64,000 nucleotides of DNA from Oceanirhabdus sp942490885 (GCA_942490885.1 CALNYT010000002.1:3100001-3164000); one strand, 5' to 3'. Positions 8,565 through 18,062 are shown, numbered from the stretch's first letter. A program made the numbers and translations. The notes: a model not told the origin generated them from the sequence alone.

Positions 8565-9731
8565 TTATTTTAAATTTAAATTTTTGAACTTATCACCAAA
8601 TAAGTCTCCTAAAGTCTGCATATCATCCGCATCATTAAACTCATCAAGGTTTATAACGGGCTTTTCTATTGCCTCTTTAATGCTTAAACCAATCTTTCTA
8701 TTATCCTTATCAATACTAATAATTTTAACCTTTACAGTATCACCAATATTTAATACTTCTTTAATATTACCAACTCTCTCTTCGCTTATCTGAGAGATAT
8801 GGATTAATCCTTCAATATCTTGGTTGATTTTTGCAAATGCTCCAAAATCCATTATTTTAGTAATCTTGGCGTCAACAATATCTCCAGATTTTAAAGTTGT
8901 TATTTGATTATCCCATGGATGTTCCATTGTATCTTTCATAGATAAAGAGATTCTTCCTTTTTCACTATCTATAGATAATACGTAAACTTCAACCTCATCT
9001 CCAACTTTAACAACTTCATCCGCATCTTTAACTCTCTTCCAAGATAATTCAGTGATATGAACCAACCCTTCAACTCCACCAATATCCACAAAAGCTCCAT
9101 ATTTAGCTGTTTTAGTTACTACACCTTTTCTTTTTTCTCCAGCTTTGATTGTAGCAAAAAGTTCTTTTTTCTTTTCTTCTCTCTCTTTTACCTCAATTAC
9201 TCTTCTAGATAGAACTAACTTTTTCTTACTCTTATCTAACTCAATAACCTTAACTTCAAGCTCAACGCCCACGAATGATGCTAGATCTTTAACATAATCT
9301 GCACTTAGTTGAGATGCTGGAATAAACCCTCTTACTCCTTTGATCTCAGTAACTATTCCACCTTTAACTACTTCTTTTACTTTAATAGTTATTGTTTCTT
9401 CTTTATCCATTACCGCTTCTAATTCATCCCATACTAGTATTGCTTCTGCTCTTTTTTTAGAAAGAAGAACATTACCATTCTCATCTTTGCTCTTTACTAC
9501 ATATACCTTTACTATATCGTCAACCTTAAGTACTTCTCTTGGATCTATATCTTGGTTACTAATCTCATTTTTAGGTAAAATTCCATCTGCCATATGTCCA
9601 ATATTGATTATAGCTTCATTTTCATTAACCGAAATTACTTTACCTTCTAAAATTTGACCATGATTAATTCTCTTCATAGAAGCTTCAATTTCATTTATCA
9701 TTTCATTCATATTATTGTGTTGTTCAGTCAT
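8565..9731 (-). CDS. rpsA: S1-domain RNA-binding protein (ribosomal protein S1 homologue)
   Basis: A 388-residue protein with four successive S1 (OB-fold) domains, at about 18-88, 103-170, 187-259 and 273-345. Recurrent signatures are GAFVDIGGVEGLVHITELSW and GAFAKINQDIEGLIHISQIS. Four domains and this length match the short S1 homologue of clostridia; E. coli S1 has six. It probably helps bind mRNA at the ribosome. I prefer the ATG at 9731 (GGAG eight bases upstream) to the ATG two codons earlier, which would be only 2 bases from it. Confidence 0.9.
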   Translation of the reverse strand: MTEQHNNMNEMINEIEASMKRINHGQILEGKVISVNENEAIINIGHMADGILPKNEISNQDIDPREVLKVDDIVKVYVVKSKDENGNVLLSKKRAEAILVWDELEAVMDKEETITIKVKEVVKGGIVTEIKGVRGFIPASQLSADYVKDLASFVGVELEVKVIELDKSKKKLVLSRRVIEVKEREEKKKELFATIKAGEKRKGVVTKTAKYGAFVDIGGVEGLVHITELSWKRVKDADEVVKVGDEVEVYVLSIDSEKGRISLSMKDTMEHPWDNQITTLKSGDIVDAKITKIMDFGAFAKINQDIEGLIHISQISEERVGNIKEVLNIGDTVKVKIISIDKDNRKIGLSIKEAIEKPVINLDEFNDADDMQTLGDLFGDKFKNLNLK

Positions 9732-9829
9732 TTTCATCTCTCCTTTTTAAATTCCCCATGAATTCGAGTTGTTTCTATTATACCATACTTAATATTATAT
9801 CAAACTTATCCTTATCATTGTATATTTAA

Positions 9830-11008
9830 TTAATTTTTACCACAACATTTTTTATATTTTTTCCCACTACCACAATAACAAGGATCATTTCTTCCTATTT
9901 TCACTTGTGATACTTCATTCTCAGTAAAAGTTTCTACTTCTTTTGGTGTATGTCCTTTAAGTGCCCAATTAACAGTATCGTCTCTAAAACTAATAAGATT
10001 CTTTAATAACTTAGAATATATATTCATATCATTTACAACCAAATTATGGCTTAAATACTCCATAACAAATTGTACATCTTTATCGTTTTTTATTGCATAT
10101 TCACATGCATCAATTATCTCCTCTGCATCATATTCCTCCATGTTATATGACATAAGAAGTAACTCCTTTAATTCATATCTGCTCCCACTATTTCTTATAT
10201 ATCCTTTACTACCAAACTCTTTTATTTTATCTAAACTATATTTTTTGTAATCATAGTCACATTTTTGCACTTTTTCAACAATATCAAAATGATCATATAC
10301 ATCATTATTACAAATATAATCACCATAAATTATAAATTCATTACTTTTATATGCATATCTTTGTAACATAAACTGTATGAACCATTCATATTCTATATTG
10401 CCATCAATACTTCTCTCAACTAATTCTATACATTGAGATATACTTAACACACCATATACATCTAAGTATCCCCTTGTTAAGTTCAAAATATCATCATTTC
10501 TAATAATCATTTTATGGAAATGCTTGTCCTTTTTTAATTCTAAAAATATTTCACTAAATTCTTCTGGACAAATCACAGATTTGTTACCATCAATAATTCC
10601 AGTATAGGTAAGACCCAACTTTCTGAAATAAATTATAGCTTTTGAACTCATACTCAAACTAATTTGAACTTGTTTATTTATAAACGAATCTAATTCACTT
10701 ACTCTATCACTGTCAAAATACTTCATTCCTATTGAAAAATCTTTTTCCATCGATGACTTAATTCCTTGAATCAAGTCACTTTTCTTAGCCGTACTAGCTA
10801 AAGTAACATTCCATATTTTCTTTAGTTCTTTAAGTTCTGCCACTGTAAAAGTGTTCAGTAAATCTTCTAGAGAAGATTTACTTGATATTTTCTTAAACAT
10901 TTTTTCAAAATTATTCTTTTTATTTTCGTCTTGCACATTATTTATTTTGTCTAATGTTTCTAAATGTACATTCTGATTTTTTTCACTGATTTTATTATTA
11001 ACCACCAT
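9830..11008 (-). CDS. SEC-C motif protein with Rho-N-like N-terminal domain
   Basis: A 392-residue cytoplasmic protein. At about 48-95 there is a short helical domain resembling a Rho N-terminal or SAP fold (SLEDLLNTFTVAELKELKKI). The last 22 residues are a textbook SEC-C zinc motif, GRNDPCYCGSGKKYKKCC. The middle 250 residues are helical and unfamiliar. SEC-C motifs occur at the end of SecA and in many uncharacterised proteins. It is a single-gene unit with an AGGAGG ribosome site. Confidence 0.8.
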   Translation of the reverse strand: MVVNNKISEKNQNVHLETLDKINNVQDENKKNNFEKMFKKISSKSSLEDLLNTFTVAELKELKKIWNVTLASTAKKSDLIQGIKSSMEKDFSIGMKYFDSDRVSELDSFINKQVQISLSMSSKAIIYFRKLGLTYTGIIDGNKSVICPEEFSEIFLELKKDKHFHKMIIRNDDILNLTRGYLDVYGVLSISQCIELVERSIDGNIEYEWFIQFMLQRYAYKSNEFIIYGDYICNNDVYDHFDIVEKVQKCDYDYKKYSLDKIKEFGSKGYIRNSGSRYELKELLLMSYNMEEYDAEEIIDACEYAIKNDKDVQFVMEYLSHNLVVNDMNIYSKLLKNLISFRDDTVNWALKGHTPKEVETFTENEVSQVKIGRNDPCYCGSGKKYKKCCGKN

Positions 11009-11390
11009 AATTTCCTCCTACAAATCATTCTAACTAAATTTAAAATATATATAATCACCAGTAAACTACTTTAATTTTACCAGTATTTGTCTTTAAATAC
11101 AAGTTTTGCATAAATTATATTTATTAAAAAAAGCGCAACATTTGAATTATAACATATAATAAAAATATTTCAAAACCGATTTATTTCGTGATATTATTCA
11201 GAGAGTTATACTTTTAAACTATTGTTTCTACCTTGGTTAATAACAATGTATTTATCTAAATAATATCTTTTTCAAATAACTTCTTTAGATTTCTTCTAAT
11301 TTGTAAGATTATCTATAAATGTGAATAAAAAATAATCAGTAACGCAAACTATTAGTGAGAATAATCAGAATTTTAACAATAAAACTTCGC
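11009..11390. other. Gene-free A+T-rich stretch
   Basis: No supported open frame, no clear repeat and no strong hairpin were found. It holds the promoter of the SEC-C gene on the minus strand and leads into the promoter of the candidate small RNA on the plus strand. Confidence 0.5.
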
Positions 11391-11415
11391 TACATGAATA
11401 CACATATGTTATAAT
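11386..11415 (+). promoter_or_regulatory. Sigma-A-type promoter of the candidate small RNA
   Basis: A perfect -10 TATAAT at 11410-11415 and a weak -35 (TTCGCT) 18 bases upstream. Transcription would begin near 11421. Confidence 0.55.
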
Positions 11416-11420
11416 ATAAA

Positions 11421-11540
11421 TAAAGATATAACTTGTTTATACTATTAATATCATATTCAATGGCTTAGACCCTATGCGGCTAAGACCTGAAGAGGTGAGT
11501 TACAGGAGAACTATTATCTCCATTAACTCACCTTTTTTCA
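11421..11540 (+). ncRNA. Candidate stand-alone small RNA of about 115 nt
   Basis: A promoter is followed by about 40 A+T-rich bases, a small hairpin (CTTAG 11464-11468 with CTAAG 11480-11484), and a strong terminator. The terminator stem is AGGTGAGTTA 11493-11502 with TAACTCACCT 11524-11533, an inner GGAGA/TCTCC stem, and six T residues. No open frame lies inside, and the next gene on the right is on the other strand, so this cannot be a leader. I do not recognise an RNA family; it is not a T-box, tmRNA or a riboswitch class known to me. Confidence 0.6.
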
Positions 11541-11577
11541 TTGAAAAATAGTGCACAGCACACTGTACGTTTAAAAC

Positions 11578-11777
11578 AAATTGAGAATTGAGAATTGAGA
11601 ATGATGGATGTTTCTGCATACGCAGAAATTACATTTTGTTTGTCTTTCGGGCAAGGGGTTTTTACTCATTTTATCTGGGATAAAATATTGTATTCGAAGT
11701 ACAAAATTTCATTCAATAGAACATGTTAAGATCATTGTTCATTTCCTTAAACCCTACACTCTCAACTTCTACTCTAT
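11578..11777. repeat. Heptad-ended palindromic element, copy B
   Basis: The left end has three ATTGAGA units and ATGATGG. Then come hairpin 1 TTTCTGC/GCAGAAA, hairpin 2 TTGTC/GGCAA, the box TTTTTACTCATTTTATC, hairpin 3 TTTTATC/GATAAAA, and the centre TTGTATTCGAAGTACAA. The right half is degenerate but ends in ACTCTCA-like units. Its last bases supply the TAG stop and the last codons of the neighbouring PHP gene. Confidence 0.8.
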
Positions 11778-12563
11778 AACCGCTCTATGTGGTTTTCTCA
11801 GTTTATAATAGTAATATTCTTTATATCCTAAATCCTTTAATACCTCTACTGCCGCTTTGTGTTTGCACCCTAATTTTTCAGTACTATGAGCATCTGAACC
11901 TATTGTGATTAAATTTCCCCCTAGCTCTTTATATAGCTTTAGAACTTCTATACTTGGAAATAATTCATTTACTCCACTATCTAATCCTGATGTATTTACT
12001 TCTATAGCCTTGCCTCTTCTAATAACATTTTTTAATATTTGGCCGATTATTACTTTAAAATCATCGAATTCATAGTTTCCTAAAGTATCGAATGCATATC
12101 TTTTTAAAAGGTCTATGTGCCCTAAAATATCATATTCTCCTTTTTCTGATACCTCAAGCACCTTCTTGAAATAACCTTCATATGCTTCTCTATTACTTTT
12201 ACCTTCGATGAATTTTCTTAGCTTAGGACCATCTATATCATGAACTGATCCAATAATAAAATCTATGCTTTCATCCTTCACAATTTTTAATATACTATCA
12301 GTATTATATTGTGGGCTACATATCTCAAGACCTTTTAATATTTCAAGTTTCCCTTTAAACCTGCTCCTACATTGTTCAATCTCTTCATAGTATTTTACAA
12401 AATTCATATGACCAAAGGTAGGTAATCTTTCAATAGTTGAAAAATGCTCACCAAATCCTATTATTTCTATTCCTTCATTAACTGCTTTTTCACACATATT
12501 CTGAATCTTTTCTATACTATCAAAAGAATTATCCGTATGTATATGATGATCAATTTTCTTCAT
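11769..12563 (-). CDS. PHP-domain histidinol-phosphatase-like protein
   Basis: A 264-residue metal-dependent phosphoesterase of the PHP family. Metal ligands are visible in KIDHHIHTDNSFD at the N-terminus, GFGEHFS, IIGSVHDID, DILGHIDLLKR and the final GSDAHS. The length matches HisK/HisJ-type histidinol-phosphate phosphatases. No other histidine genes are adjacent (a hisC-like gene lies 22 kb away), so the substrate is uncertain. The last codons and the stop overlap the edge of repeat copy B. Confidence 0.85.
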   Translation of the reverse strand: MKKIDHHIHTDNSFDSIEKIQNMCEKAVNEGIEIIGFGEHFSTIERLPTFGHMNFVKYYEEIEQCRSRFKGKLEILKGLEICSPQYNTDSILKIVKDESIDFIIGSVHDIDGPKLRKFIEGKSNREAYEGYFKKVLEVSEKGEYDILGHIDLLKRYAFDTLGNYEFDDFKVIIGQILKNVIRRGKAIEVNTSGLDSGVNELFPSIEVLKLYKELGGNLITIGSDAHSTEKLGCKHKAAVEVLKDLGYKEYYYYKLRKPHRAVIE

Positions 12564-12582
12564 GTCTTACCCCCTCGAAAAA

Positions 12583-12608
12583 AAAAAGCACGTCAAGTCG
12601 TGCTTTTT
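12583..12608 (-). terminator. Terminator of the yjjI-yjjW operon
   Basis: A 10-bp stem AAAAAGCACG/CGTGCTTTTT with a run of T residues on the minus strand. It overlaps the yjjW stop codon. Confidence 0.9.
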
Positions 12609-13446
12609 AAACAATAATAACGTCCTTGCACCCATTCTGAGTGGCAATTTCCTTTAAGTATTCCATATATGAATCCAATGGACTCTCAATACCTTTTAAG
12701 TCTTTTCTTACTCCATATTTTCTATACTTAATAAGTTTATATCTTATGTTATCATTAATTCCTGAAATCAATTTTGAGGTTCTCTCAACTGTTTCAGAAT
12801 TATTAAGTATTTCAGGAACAATTACAGTTCTCACTTCAAATATTTTATCATCTTCACCTAATCTCACAATATTTTCAAGCACATTCTCATTACCTTCTCC
12901 AGTAAGCTTAACATGTTCATTGATATCATATGCCTTTAAATCAAACATAACCTTATCTGTTACTTCTAACAGTTCTTTTTTATTCCACAATGCCACAGTT
13001 CCATTAGTATCGATAAAATTTGTTAAGCCCATCTTTTTAGTAATACCGAATATCTGAGTAATAAACTCTGATTGAAGAGTACATTCCCCACCTGACACAG
13101 TAATCCCTTGTATAAAAGGTCTATATTTATTAATTTCTAGGGCAACTTCCTCTACTGTCATTACTCTCACTTTTGGTGTGCTAAGATTTTGACATACTCT
13201 AATACATTCATCACAATCAGTGCACTTTTTTTCATCCCATATGACTTTTCCATTCTCTGTTCTTCTAATAGCTCCAGCATGACAATTCTCTATACATTTA
13301 CCACAATTATTGCATACATTAATTGTTTCTGGATTATGGCAGTATAAACAGTTAATATTACATCCCTGCAAAAAAATTGCAGTTCTATTGCCTGGCCCAT
13401 CTACTGAACTAAAGGGAATAATTTTATTTACAATTGCTGTTTTCAT
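12607..13446 (-). CDS. yjjW: YjjW-type glycyl-radical enzyme activase (radical SAM)
   Basis: A 279-residue radical SAM enzyme that installs the glycyl radical on its partner. The SAM cluster motif is Cys29, Cys33, Cys36 (QGCNINCLYCHNPE). A ferredoxin-like insert with two more Fe-S motifs follows, CNNCGKCIENC (45-55) and CTDCDECIRVC (75-85). The GG/E motif is VSGGECTLQ. This domain order is the activase type, and the gene lies 3 bases after its partner. The YjjW assignment rests on the YjjI-like neighbour. Confidence 0.88.
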   Translation of the reverse strand: MKTAIVNKIIPFSSVDGPGNRTAIFLQGCNINCLYCHNPETINVCNNCGKCIENCHAGAIRRTENGKVIWDEKKCTDCDECIRVCQNLSTPKVRVMTVEEVALEINKYRPFIQGITVSGGECTLQSEFITQIFGITKKMGLTNFIDTNGTVALWNKKELLEVTDKVMFDLKAYDINEHVKLTGEGNENVLENIVRLGEDDKIFEVRTVIVPEILNNSETVERTSKLISGINDNIRYKLIKYRKYGVRKDLKGIESPLDSYMEYLKEIATQNGCKDVIIV

Positions 13447-13449
13447 ACT

Positions 13450-14940
13450 TTATTCTCTTCTCGTTTTTCGTTCCAAAACTCTTTGGTTCTTAGTAGCTCC
13501 AGCCCCTAGAACTGTAGTGTCCCTTAGTACTGCCTCTCCCTTTTCAACTTTCTCAATTTCTGATCTTTTTACAAGATACCCAGTAATTCTGATAACATCA
13601 CAATCACTTGCATAAGGTGAGAAATATCTCACTCCTATTTTAAAACTTCCCTTTATTATATCCAGAATATACTGTGGATTTTTCTTAACAGTAGTATCAA
13701 AGCTAAAAATATCACCTATTCCTGATGGAAAATACTTATGGAATTTAGAACATACTTTTAAATGATCAAATATTTCTGGTTCATCCCCTATTGGTATTCT
13801 ACAACCAGGTGCTATACCGTTATCTGTATCAATACCAACTTGAGCATGTAACATAAATTTACCATTTGTAAACTTACAGTGTTTATTATAATGATTGCTA
13901 ACCATTTGATTAAGTCTATCTATTATCTCAACGCCTAATTCAGTTGCAACTTCACTATGTCCAAATTTTTCTTCAAGGCTTTCACATTTTAATAATTTAT
14001 TTACACAATCAGCAATTCCAACTTCACCAAACATTGCTGTGAAATTATCACTATTAATCAATCCTTCTTTTAATAAGAAATGATTTTCAAAAAAACCGCT
14101 CTCTTCAACTAGGAAATTAATTCTCATATCAATATATTGCAACATCTTATCAACCGCATCTGGAAATAATTCATTCATGAAATGTTCCTTATTTTCAGCA
14201 AGATCAACAAGTCTTCCAAAATTCAATCTAACAAGTGTATATGCTCCCCCACCAATTTTAAGTCCATTATAACAACTAGCAATTCCATAATCCACTAGTT
14301 CTTCAGTGAACATCTTATGGTTAGCAAAACTTGGTTTTGCAGTTATCAATGCTGTGTTTACAGCATCTATTGCAAAATCATTTTGGGTTATCTCTTCATC
14401 ATATTTAAATGTAATATTTGGTATAGGTACTTCAAGCTCTCTCTGAACTTTTAAAATAATTTCTCCAGCTTTTGTTTTTTCTGGTCCAATATTAGCATGA
14501 CAAAATGAATCTGTTATTGTTCTATCTATATGAAGCATAAAAAATTTTATAGCTTTATATGCCTCTTCCTCATCATTTACAAATGGCTCTAAAAGTTTAT
14601 CAATATTCCCAATATAAACAGGGAAAGTTGTTATTGAAGGTACATGTTTATACAGAATAAGCAGATTATTCACAGCCTCCCAAATATCAGTTGGTGGTTG
14701 TAACTTTAAAAATTCACTTCCCTGTTCCATGAACTTCTTATAATCTGGCACAATATATCTTGGTCTATATGGAGCATTTCCTTCACCTAAATCACATATC
14801 ACTCCACTATCTCTATACCTTTGTATTTCTTCAGTAATTGCTAGAACATTAATAGAGTTTTCTGCTGCTCTCGCAAGTGCTATTACTCTTTGTTCGAAAG
14901 TAAGTGTCTTATCTTTTATAATATTTAGAACATCACTCAT
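13450..14940 (-). CDS. yjjI: YjjI-family glycyl-radical enzyme
   Basis: A 496-residue member of the YjjI branch of glycyl-radical enzymes, shorter than pyruvate formate-lyase (about 740). The C-terminal radical motif reads DVIRITGY, with Gly454 as the likely radical site, and the tail ends in an Arg/Lys-rich segment typical of YjjI. Candidate thiyl cysteines lie in the central region (for example FGEVGIADCVNKL). The reaction is unknown to me. Paired with yjjW, it must need anaerobic conditions. The ribosome site is AAGGG before ATG. Confidence 0.85.
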   Translation of the reverse strand: MSDVLNIIKDKTLTFEQRVIALARAAENSINVLAITEEIQRYRDSGVICDLGEGNAPYRPRYIVPDYKKFMEQGSEFLKLQPPTDIWEAVNNLLILYKHVPSITTFPVYIGNIDKLLEPFVNDEEEAYKAIKFFMLHIDRTITDSFCHANIGPEKTKAGEIILKVQRELEVPIPNITFKYDEEITQNDFAIDAVNTALITAKPSFANHKMFTEELVDYGIASCYNGLKIGGGAYTLVRLNFGRLVDLAENKEHFMNELFPDAVDKMLQYIDMRINFLVEESGFFENHFLLKEGLINSDNFTAMFGEVGIADCVNKLLKCESLEEKFGHSEVATELGVEIIDRLNQMVSNHYNKHCKFTNGKFMLHAQVGIDTDNGIAPGCRIPIGDEPEIFDHLKVCSKFHKYFPSGIGDIFSFDTTVKKNPQYILDIIKGSFKIGVRYFSPYASDCDVIRITGYLVKRSEIEKVEKGEAVLRDTTVLGAGATKNQRVLERKTRRE

Positions 14941-15010
14941 AATATCCCTTCCTTTGTATGATTTTTAGTAAATTCTTTACTATCCAATAATCATTATTAA
15001 TTATATTATA

Positions 15011-17302
15011 TCATTTAATTTCCAGTTTTCCACCCTTTACAGTAATATTAATAACTTCATCTTCATCTTCATCAAAAAGTATTTTATCTACCAAAAGACT
15101 TTTAACATTCTTATCAATATATCTATAAATTTCTCTAGCACCATACTTCTTTGAATAAGCATTCTTAATTATATATTCTATTCCTTCATCTCCAATTTCG
15201 ATTTTCTTACCTTTTTTCACAAGTTTTATATTAATCTCATTGAAAATTTTATTAATAATGCTTTTAACTTCAGCTTCTCCAAGATGATTAAATATAATCA
15301 CATCATCAAGTCTGTTGAGAAACTCAGGCGAAAAACTTTTATTAAGTTCATCTTTCACTGCATCATTAACCATTGTTCTATCTCCAAACCCAATTCTATC
15401 CTTACCCATATCTTTAGCACCTGCATTAGAGGTCATAATTATTATTGTATTTCTAAAATCAGTCTCAGCTCCACTACTGTCAGTTAATGTACCATAATCC
15501 ATAACTTGAAGAAGTATATTAAAAATATCACTATGAGCTTTTTCAATCTCATCAAGTAAAACCACACTTCTAGGAGAATTTTTCACTTTATCTGTTAAAA
15601 GCCCACCTTCTTCGTAGCCAACATATCCCGGAGGTGCTCCTATTAACCTAGCAACTGAATGCTTTTCCTGATATTCACTCATATCAAACCTTAAAAACTT
15701 CATATCCATTAGCTTTGAAATCTGTTTTGCAAGTTCAGTTTTACCTACTCCTGTAGGCCCAACAAATAATAAATTCCCAACAGCTTTATTTTCATCATTG
15801 AGACCTGAATATGCTCTTTTAATAGCTTCTACAGTAGTCTCAATCGCTTTGCTCTGTCCATAAATCTTACTTTCAAGATCACTTCTTAGTGATTTAAGTT
15901 TATCTAAATTCGTTTTTCCAACACTCTCCTGTGGGATTCCTAACATTTTTGATATAACTCTTTTAGCATCTTTTCCATGAATTGAAACTCTCTCATATTT
16001 ACTACTTTTACCCTCTTTAAATTCAATAAAACTATATTCCTTGATACTATTATCTGTCTCTTCTGTTGTGTCTTCAGTTATTTCAGAAAACTTCTCATCC
16101 AATTTTTCCATTTTAATATATGAACCAATCTCATCCATTAAATCAATTGCCTTATCAGGAAACTTCTTATCTCTAATATATCTGTCTGATAACTCAATGA
16201 TATTATATATTGCCTTATCACTATACTCAACATTATGAAAATCTTCATATTCTGCCTTAACGCCATTCACAATTTTCATGGTTTCTTCTTTAGTGGGTTC
16301 TATTACATCAATCTTTTGAAATCTTCTATAAAGCATAGAATTCTTAGCAATATACTTATTGTATTCTACATAAGTTGTACTTCCTATAAATTTTATATGC
16401 CCATCTTCAAGATAACTACTCAACATATTAGAAGCATCCATAGTACCTCCAGATATAGCCCCTGCACCAATTATTGTATGAATTTCATCTATATATACAA
16501 TTGGATTATCATACTTAGATATCTCATTTAATATATTCTTAAATCTTTCTTCAAAATCCCCTCTATATTTTGTACCAGCTAAAATTGCTCCCATATCTAG
16601 ACTAAATATCTTAGCATTCTTTAAACTATCATTTATTTCTCCATCCTCAATCTTCTGTACTATTCCATAAACTATAGATGTTTTACCTACTCCAGCTTCA
16701 CCTACATGAATTGGGTTATTCTTTCTTTTTCTTAATAATATTTGCACTGTTCTTTTAATCTCATCTTCTCTACCAATAATTTTAGATATCTTGCCTTCTT
16801 TATATTTATCATTTAAGCAAATTGCATAATCACTTATCAATTTGTTTTTATTTTCAATTACATTCTCTTCTACTTGCTCAATTTTTTCAATTTTTGTGTT
16901 AGTTCTAAGGATATCTAATCGTTGTACTCCTTGTTTCTTTATAAAGTAACTTGCATGTGACTCTTCAAGATCATATATTGCAACTATCACATCCTTTAGT
17001 TCTATTATCTCCCTTTCAGATGAAATCACTTGTGTTGCCGCAGTATTGAACATCTCATTTGTTCCATATGTTTGAATTGGTTCTTCTTCATAGTCTCCTT
17101 CAATCTCAGTATCTAAAAATTCTTTCAAATCTTCTATAAGTTCCATATAATTCACACCGCACTCACTCATAAACATCTTTCCATCATCAAAACCTAGTAC
17201 TGAATACAATATGTGTTCAGGTGTAATATATTTATGTTTACCCATCTTTGCTTCACTATATGCTGCAACCAATATTTTATTTAAAGTATCATCTAGTCTC
17301 AT
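15011..17302 (-). CDS. clpA: ClpA, ATPase subunit of ClpAP protease
   Basis: A 763-residue AAA+ unfoldase. It has an N-terminal Clp_N repeat domain (about 1-145), a first ATPase with Walker A GEAGVGKTS and Walker B IVYIDEIHT, and a second ATPase with GPTGVGKTEL and VVLLDEIEKAH. The ClpP-docking tripeptide IGF is present in GKDRIGFGDR, so it should work with ClpP. The lack of a long middle coiled coil distinguishes it from ClpB and ClpC. It lies 4 bases after clpS, the usual adaptor pair. Confidence 0.95.
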   Translation of the reverse strand: MRLDDTLNKILVAAYSEAKMGKHKYITPEHILYSVLGFDDGKMFMSECGVNYMELIEDLKEFLDTEIEGDYEEEPIQTYGTNEMFNTAATQVISSEREIIELKDVIVAIYDLEESHASYFIKKQGVQRLDILRTNTKIEKIEQVEENVIENKNKLISDYAICLNDKYKEGKISKIIGREDEIKRTVQILLRKRKNNPIHVGEAGVGKTSIVYGIVQKIEDGEINDSLKNAKIFSLDMGAILAGTKYRGDFEERFKNILNEISKYDNPIVYIDEIHTIIGAGAISGGTMDASNMLSSYLEDGHIKFIGSTTYVEYNKYIAKNSMLYRRFQKIDVIEPTKEETMKIVNGVKAEYEDFHNVEYSDKAIYNIIELSDRYIRDKKFPDKAIDLMDEIGSYIKMEKLDEKFSEITEDTTEETDNSIKEYSFIEFKEGKSSKYERVSIHGKDAKRVISKMLGIPQESVGKTNLDKLKSLRSDLESKIYGQSKAIETTVEAIKRAYSGLNDENKAVGNLLFVGPTGVGKTELAKQISKLMDMKFLRFDMSEYQEKHSVARLIGAPPGYVGYEEGGLLTDKVKNSPRSVVLLDEIEKAHSDIFNILLQVMDYGTLTDSSGAETDFRNTIIIMTSNAGAKDMGKDRIGFGDRTMVNDAVKDELNKSFSPEFLNRLDDVIIFNHLGEAEVKSIINKIFNEINIKLVKKGKKIEIGDEGIEYIIKNAYSKKYGAREIYRYIDKNVKSLLVDKILFDEDEDEVINITVKGGKLEIK

Positions 17303-17306
17303 TTCC

Positions 17307-17606
17307 CTACTCCTCTTCTATAGTTAAATTAAATGGGAATCCTTCGTTTTCTGCAATACTCATTGCCTCTAATGTTTTTGTTTTTGCAATATCCAAACTG
17401 TAAATTCCCGCTATTCCATATCCATTCTCATGAACCTCATACATAATATTAGTAGCTTCTGGTACACTTTTCCCAAATATTTGAACCAGCACTTCAATAA
17501 CAAACTCCATAGATGTATAATCATCATTGTGCATTATCACCTTATATTTCTTAGGCATTTTAATCTTTATATCATCTTTACTTTTAACATTTCCACATTC
17601 ATTCAT
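17307..17606 (-). CDS. clpS: ClpS, N-end-rule adaptor of ClpAP
   Basis: A 99-residue adaptor that binds N-degron substrates and hands them to ClpA. The core reads MPKKYKVIMHNDDYTSMEFV, with the NDDYT signature of the N-degron pocket, followed by the helical HENGYGIAGIYSLDIAKTK region. I chose the ATG at 17606 (GGAG eight bases upstream) over an in-frame GTG three codons earlier. It is directly followed by clpA. Confidence 0.93.
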   Translation of the reverse strand: MNECGNVKSKDDIKIKMPKKYKVIMHNDDYTSMEFVIEVLVQIFGKSVPEATNIMYEVHENGYGIAGIYSLDIAKTKTLEAMSIAENEGFPFNLTIEEE

Positions 17607-17631
17607 ATCAATCACTCCATTTTAATCTAGA

Positions 17632-17769
17632 TTAATTATCATGCTTGTTATTAATGCTAATTCTTCCAACTTTTCTCTTTACTTCATCTATAAATTGAAA
17701 ATTAACTAGCATAATAATCAACAGTATACTGCTTAATAATATTAAAGACACATTTTTTCTTTTCAACAA
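17632..17769 (-). CDS. Possible 45-residue small membrane protein upstream of clpS
   Basis: An open frame that starts at tandem TTG codons (17769 or 17766) with GGGG a few bases upstream. The peptide has a basic start (LKRKN), one membrane helix (VSLILLSSILLIIMLVNFQF) and a basic cytoplasmic tail (DEVKRKVGR). It would be the first gene of the clpS-clpA transcript. The composition looks like a real membrane peptide, but it lacks an ATG and I know no homologue. Confidence 0.4.
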   Translation of the reverse strand: MLKRKNVSLILLSSILLIIMLVNFQFIDEVKRKVGRISINNKHDN

Positions 17770-17935
17770 CTTTTCCCCTATCTATACTAAATAATTTTAT
17801 ATATCTATAATAGTTGATTATTATGTATGCTTCAAGTACAATAATTTTTTTGATAAACTTTGGCATTTAATTGGAGGATTTTAACGTAAAAAAGAGATAA
17901 CTAAAAATAAATTCTGATTTCAGTGTTAAAATCTC

Positions 17936-17964
17936 TTGCACTTTTCATCTCTGCGTGTTATATT
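17936..17964 (+). promoter_or_regulatory. Promoter of the tRNA array
   Basis: A -35 TTGCAC at 17936-17941, exactly 17 bases, then -10 TATATT at 17959-17964. The first tRNA starts 18 bases further on. Confidence 0.75.
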
Positions 17965-17981
17965 TATATAGCACCAAGCAA

Positions 17982-18056
17982 GGCCCATTGGTCAAGCGGT
18001 CAAGACACCGCCCTTTCACGGCGGTAACAGGGGTTCGATTCCCCTATGGGTCACCA
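17982..18056 (+). tRNA. tRNA-Glu (TTC anticodon)
   Basis: A 75-nt tRNA with acceptor GGCCCAT/ATGGGTC, anticodon loop CTTTCAC giving TTC, and encoded CCA. It is the first gene of a five-tRNA array. Confidence 0.95.
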
Positions 18057-18062
18057 TAATGT

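Noticed and set aside
11462..11540. The candidate small RNA as a riboswitch or T-box leader
   Set aside because: No gene follows on the plus strand and none of the conserved cores known to me is visible.
11578..11600. Short regular repeats as a CRISPR array
   Set aside because: Units are 7 bp with no spacers, occur only at element ends, and no cas genes are present.
12641..13057. A 138-codon plus-strand open frame
   Set aside because: Antisense to yjjW, low-complexity Ser/Leu/Ile composition, no ribosome site.
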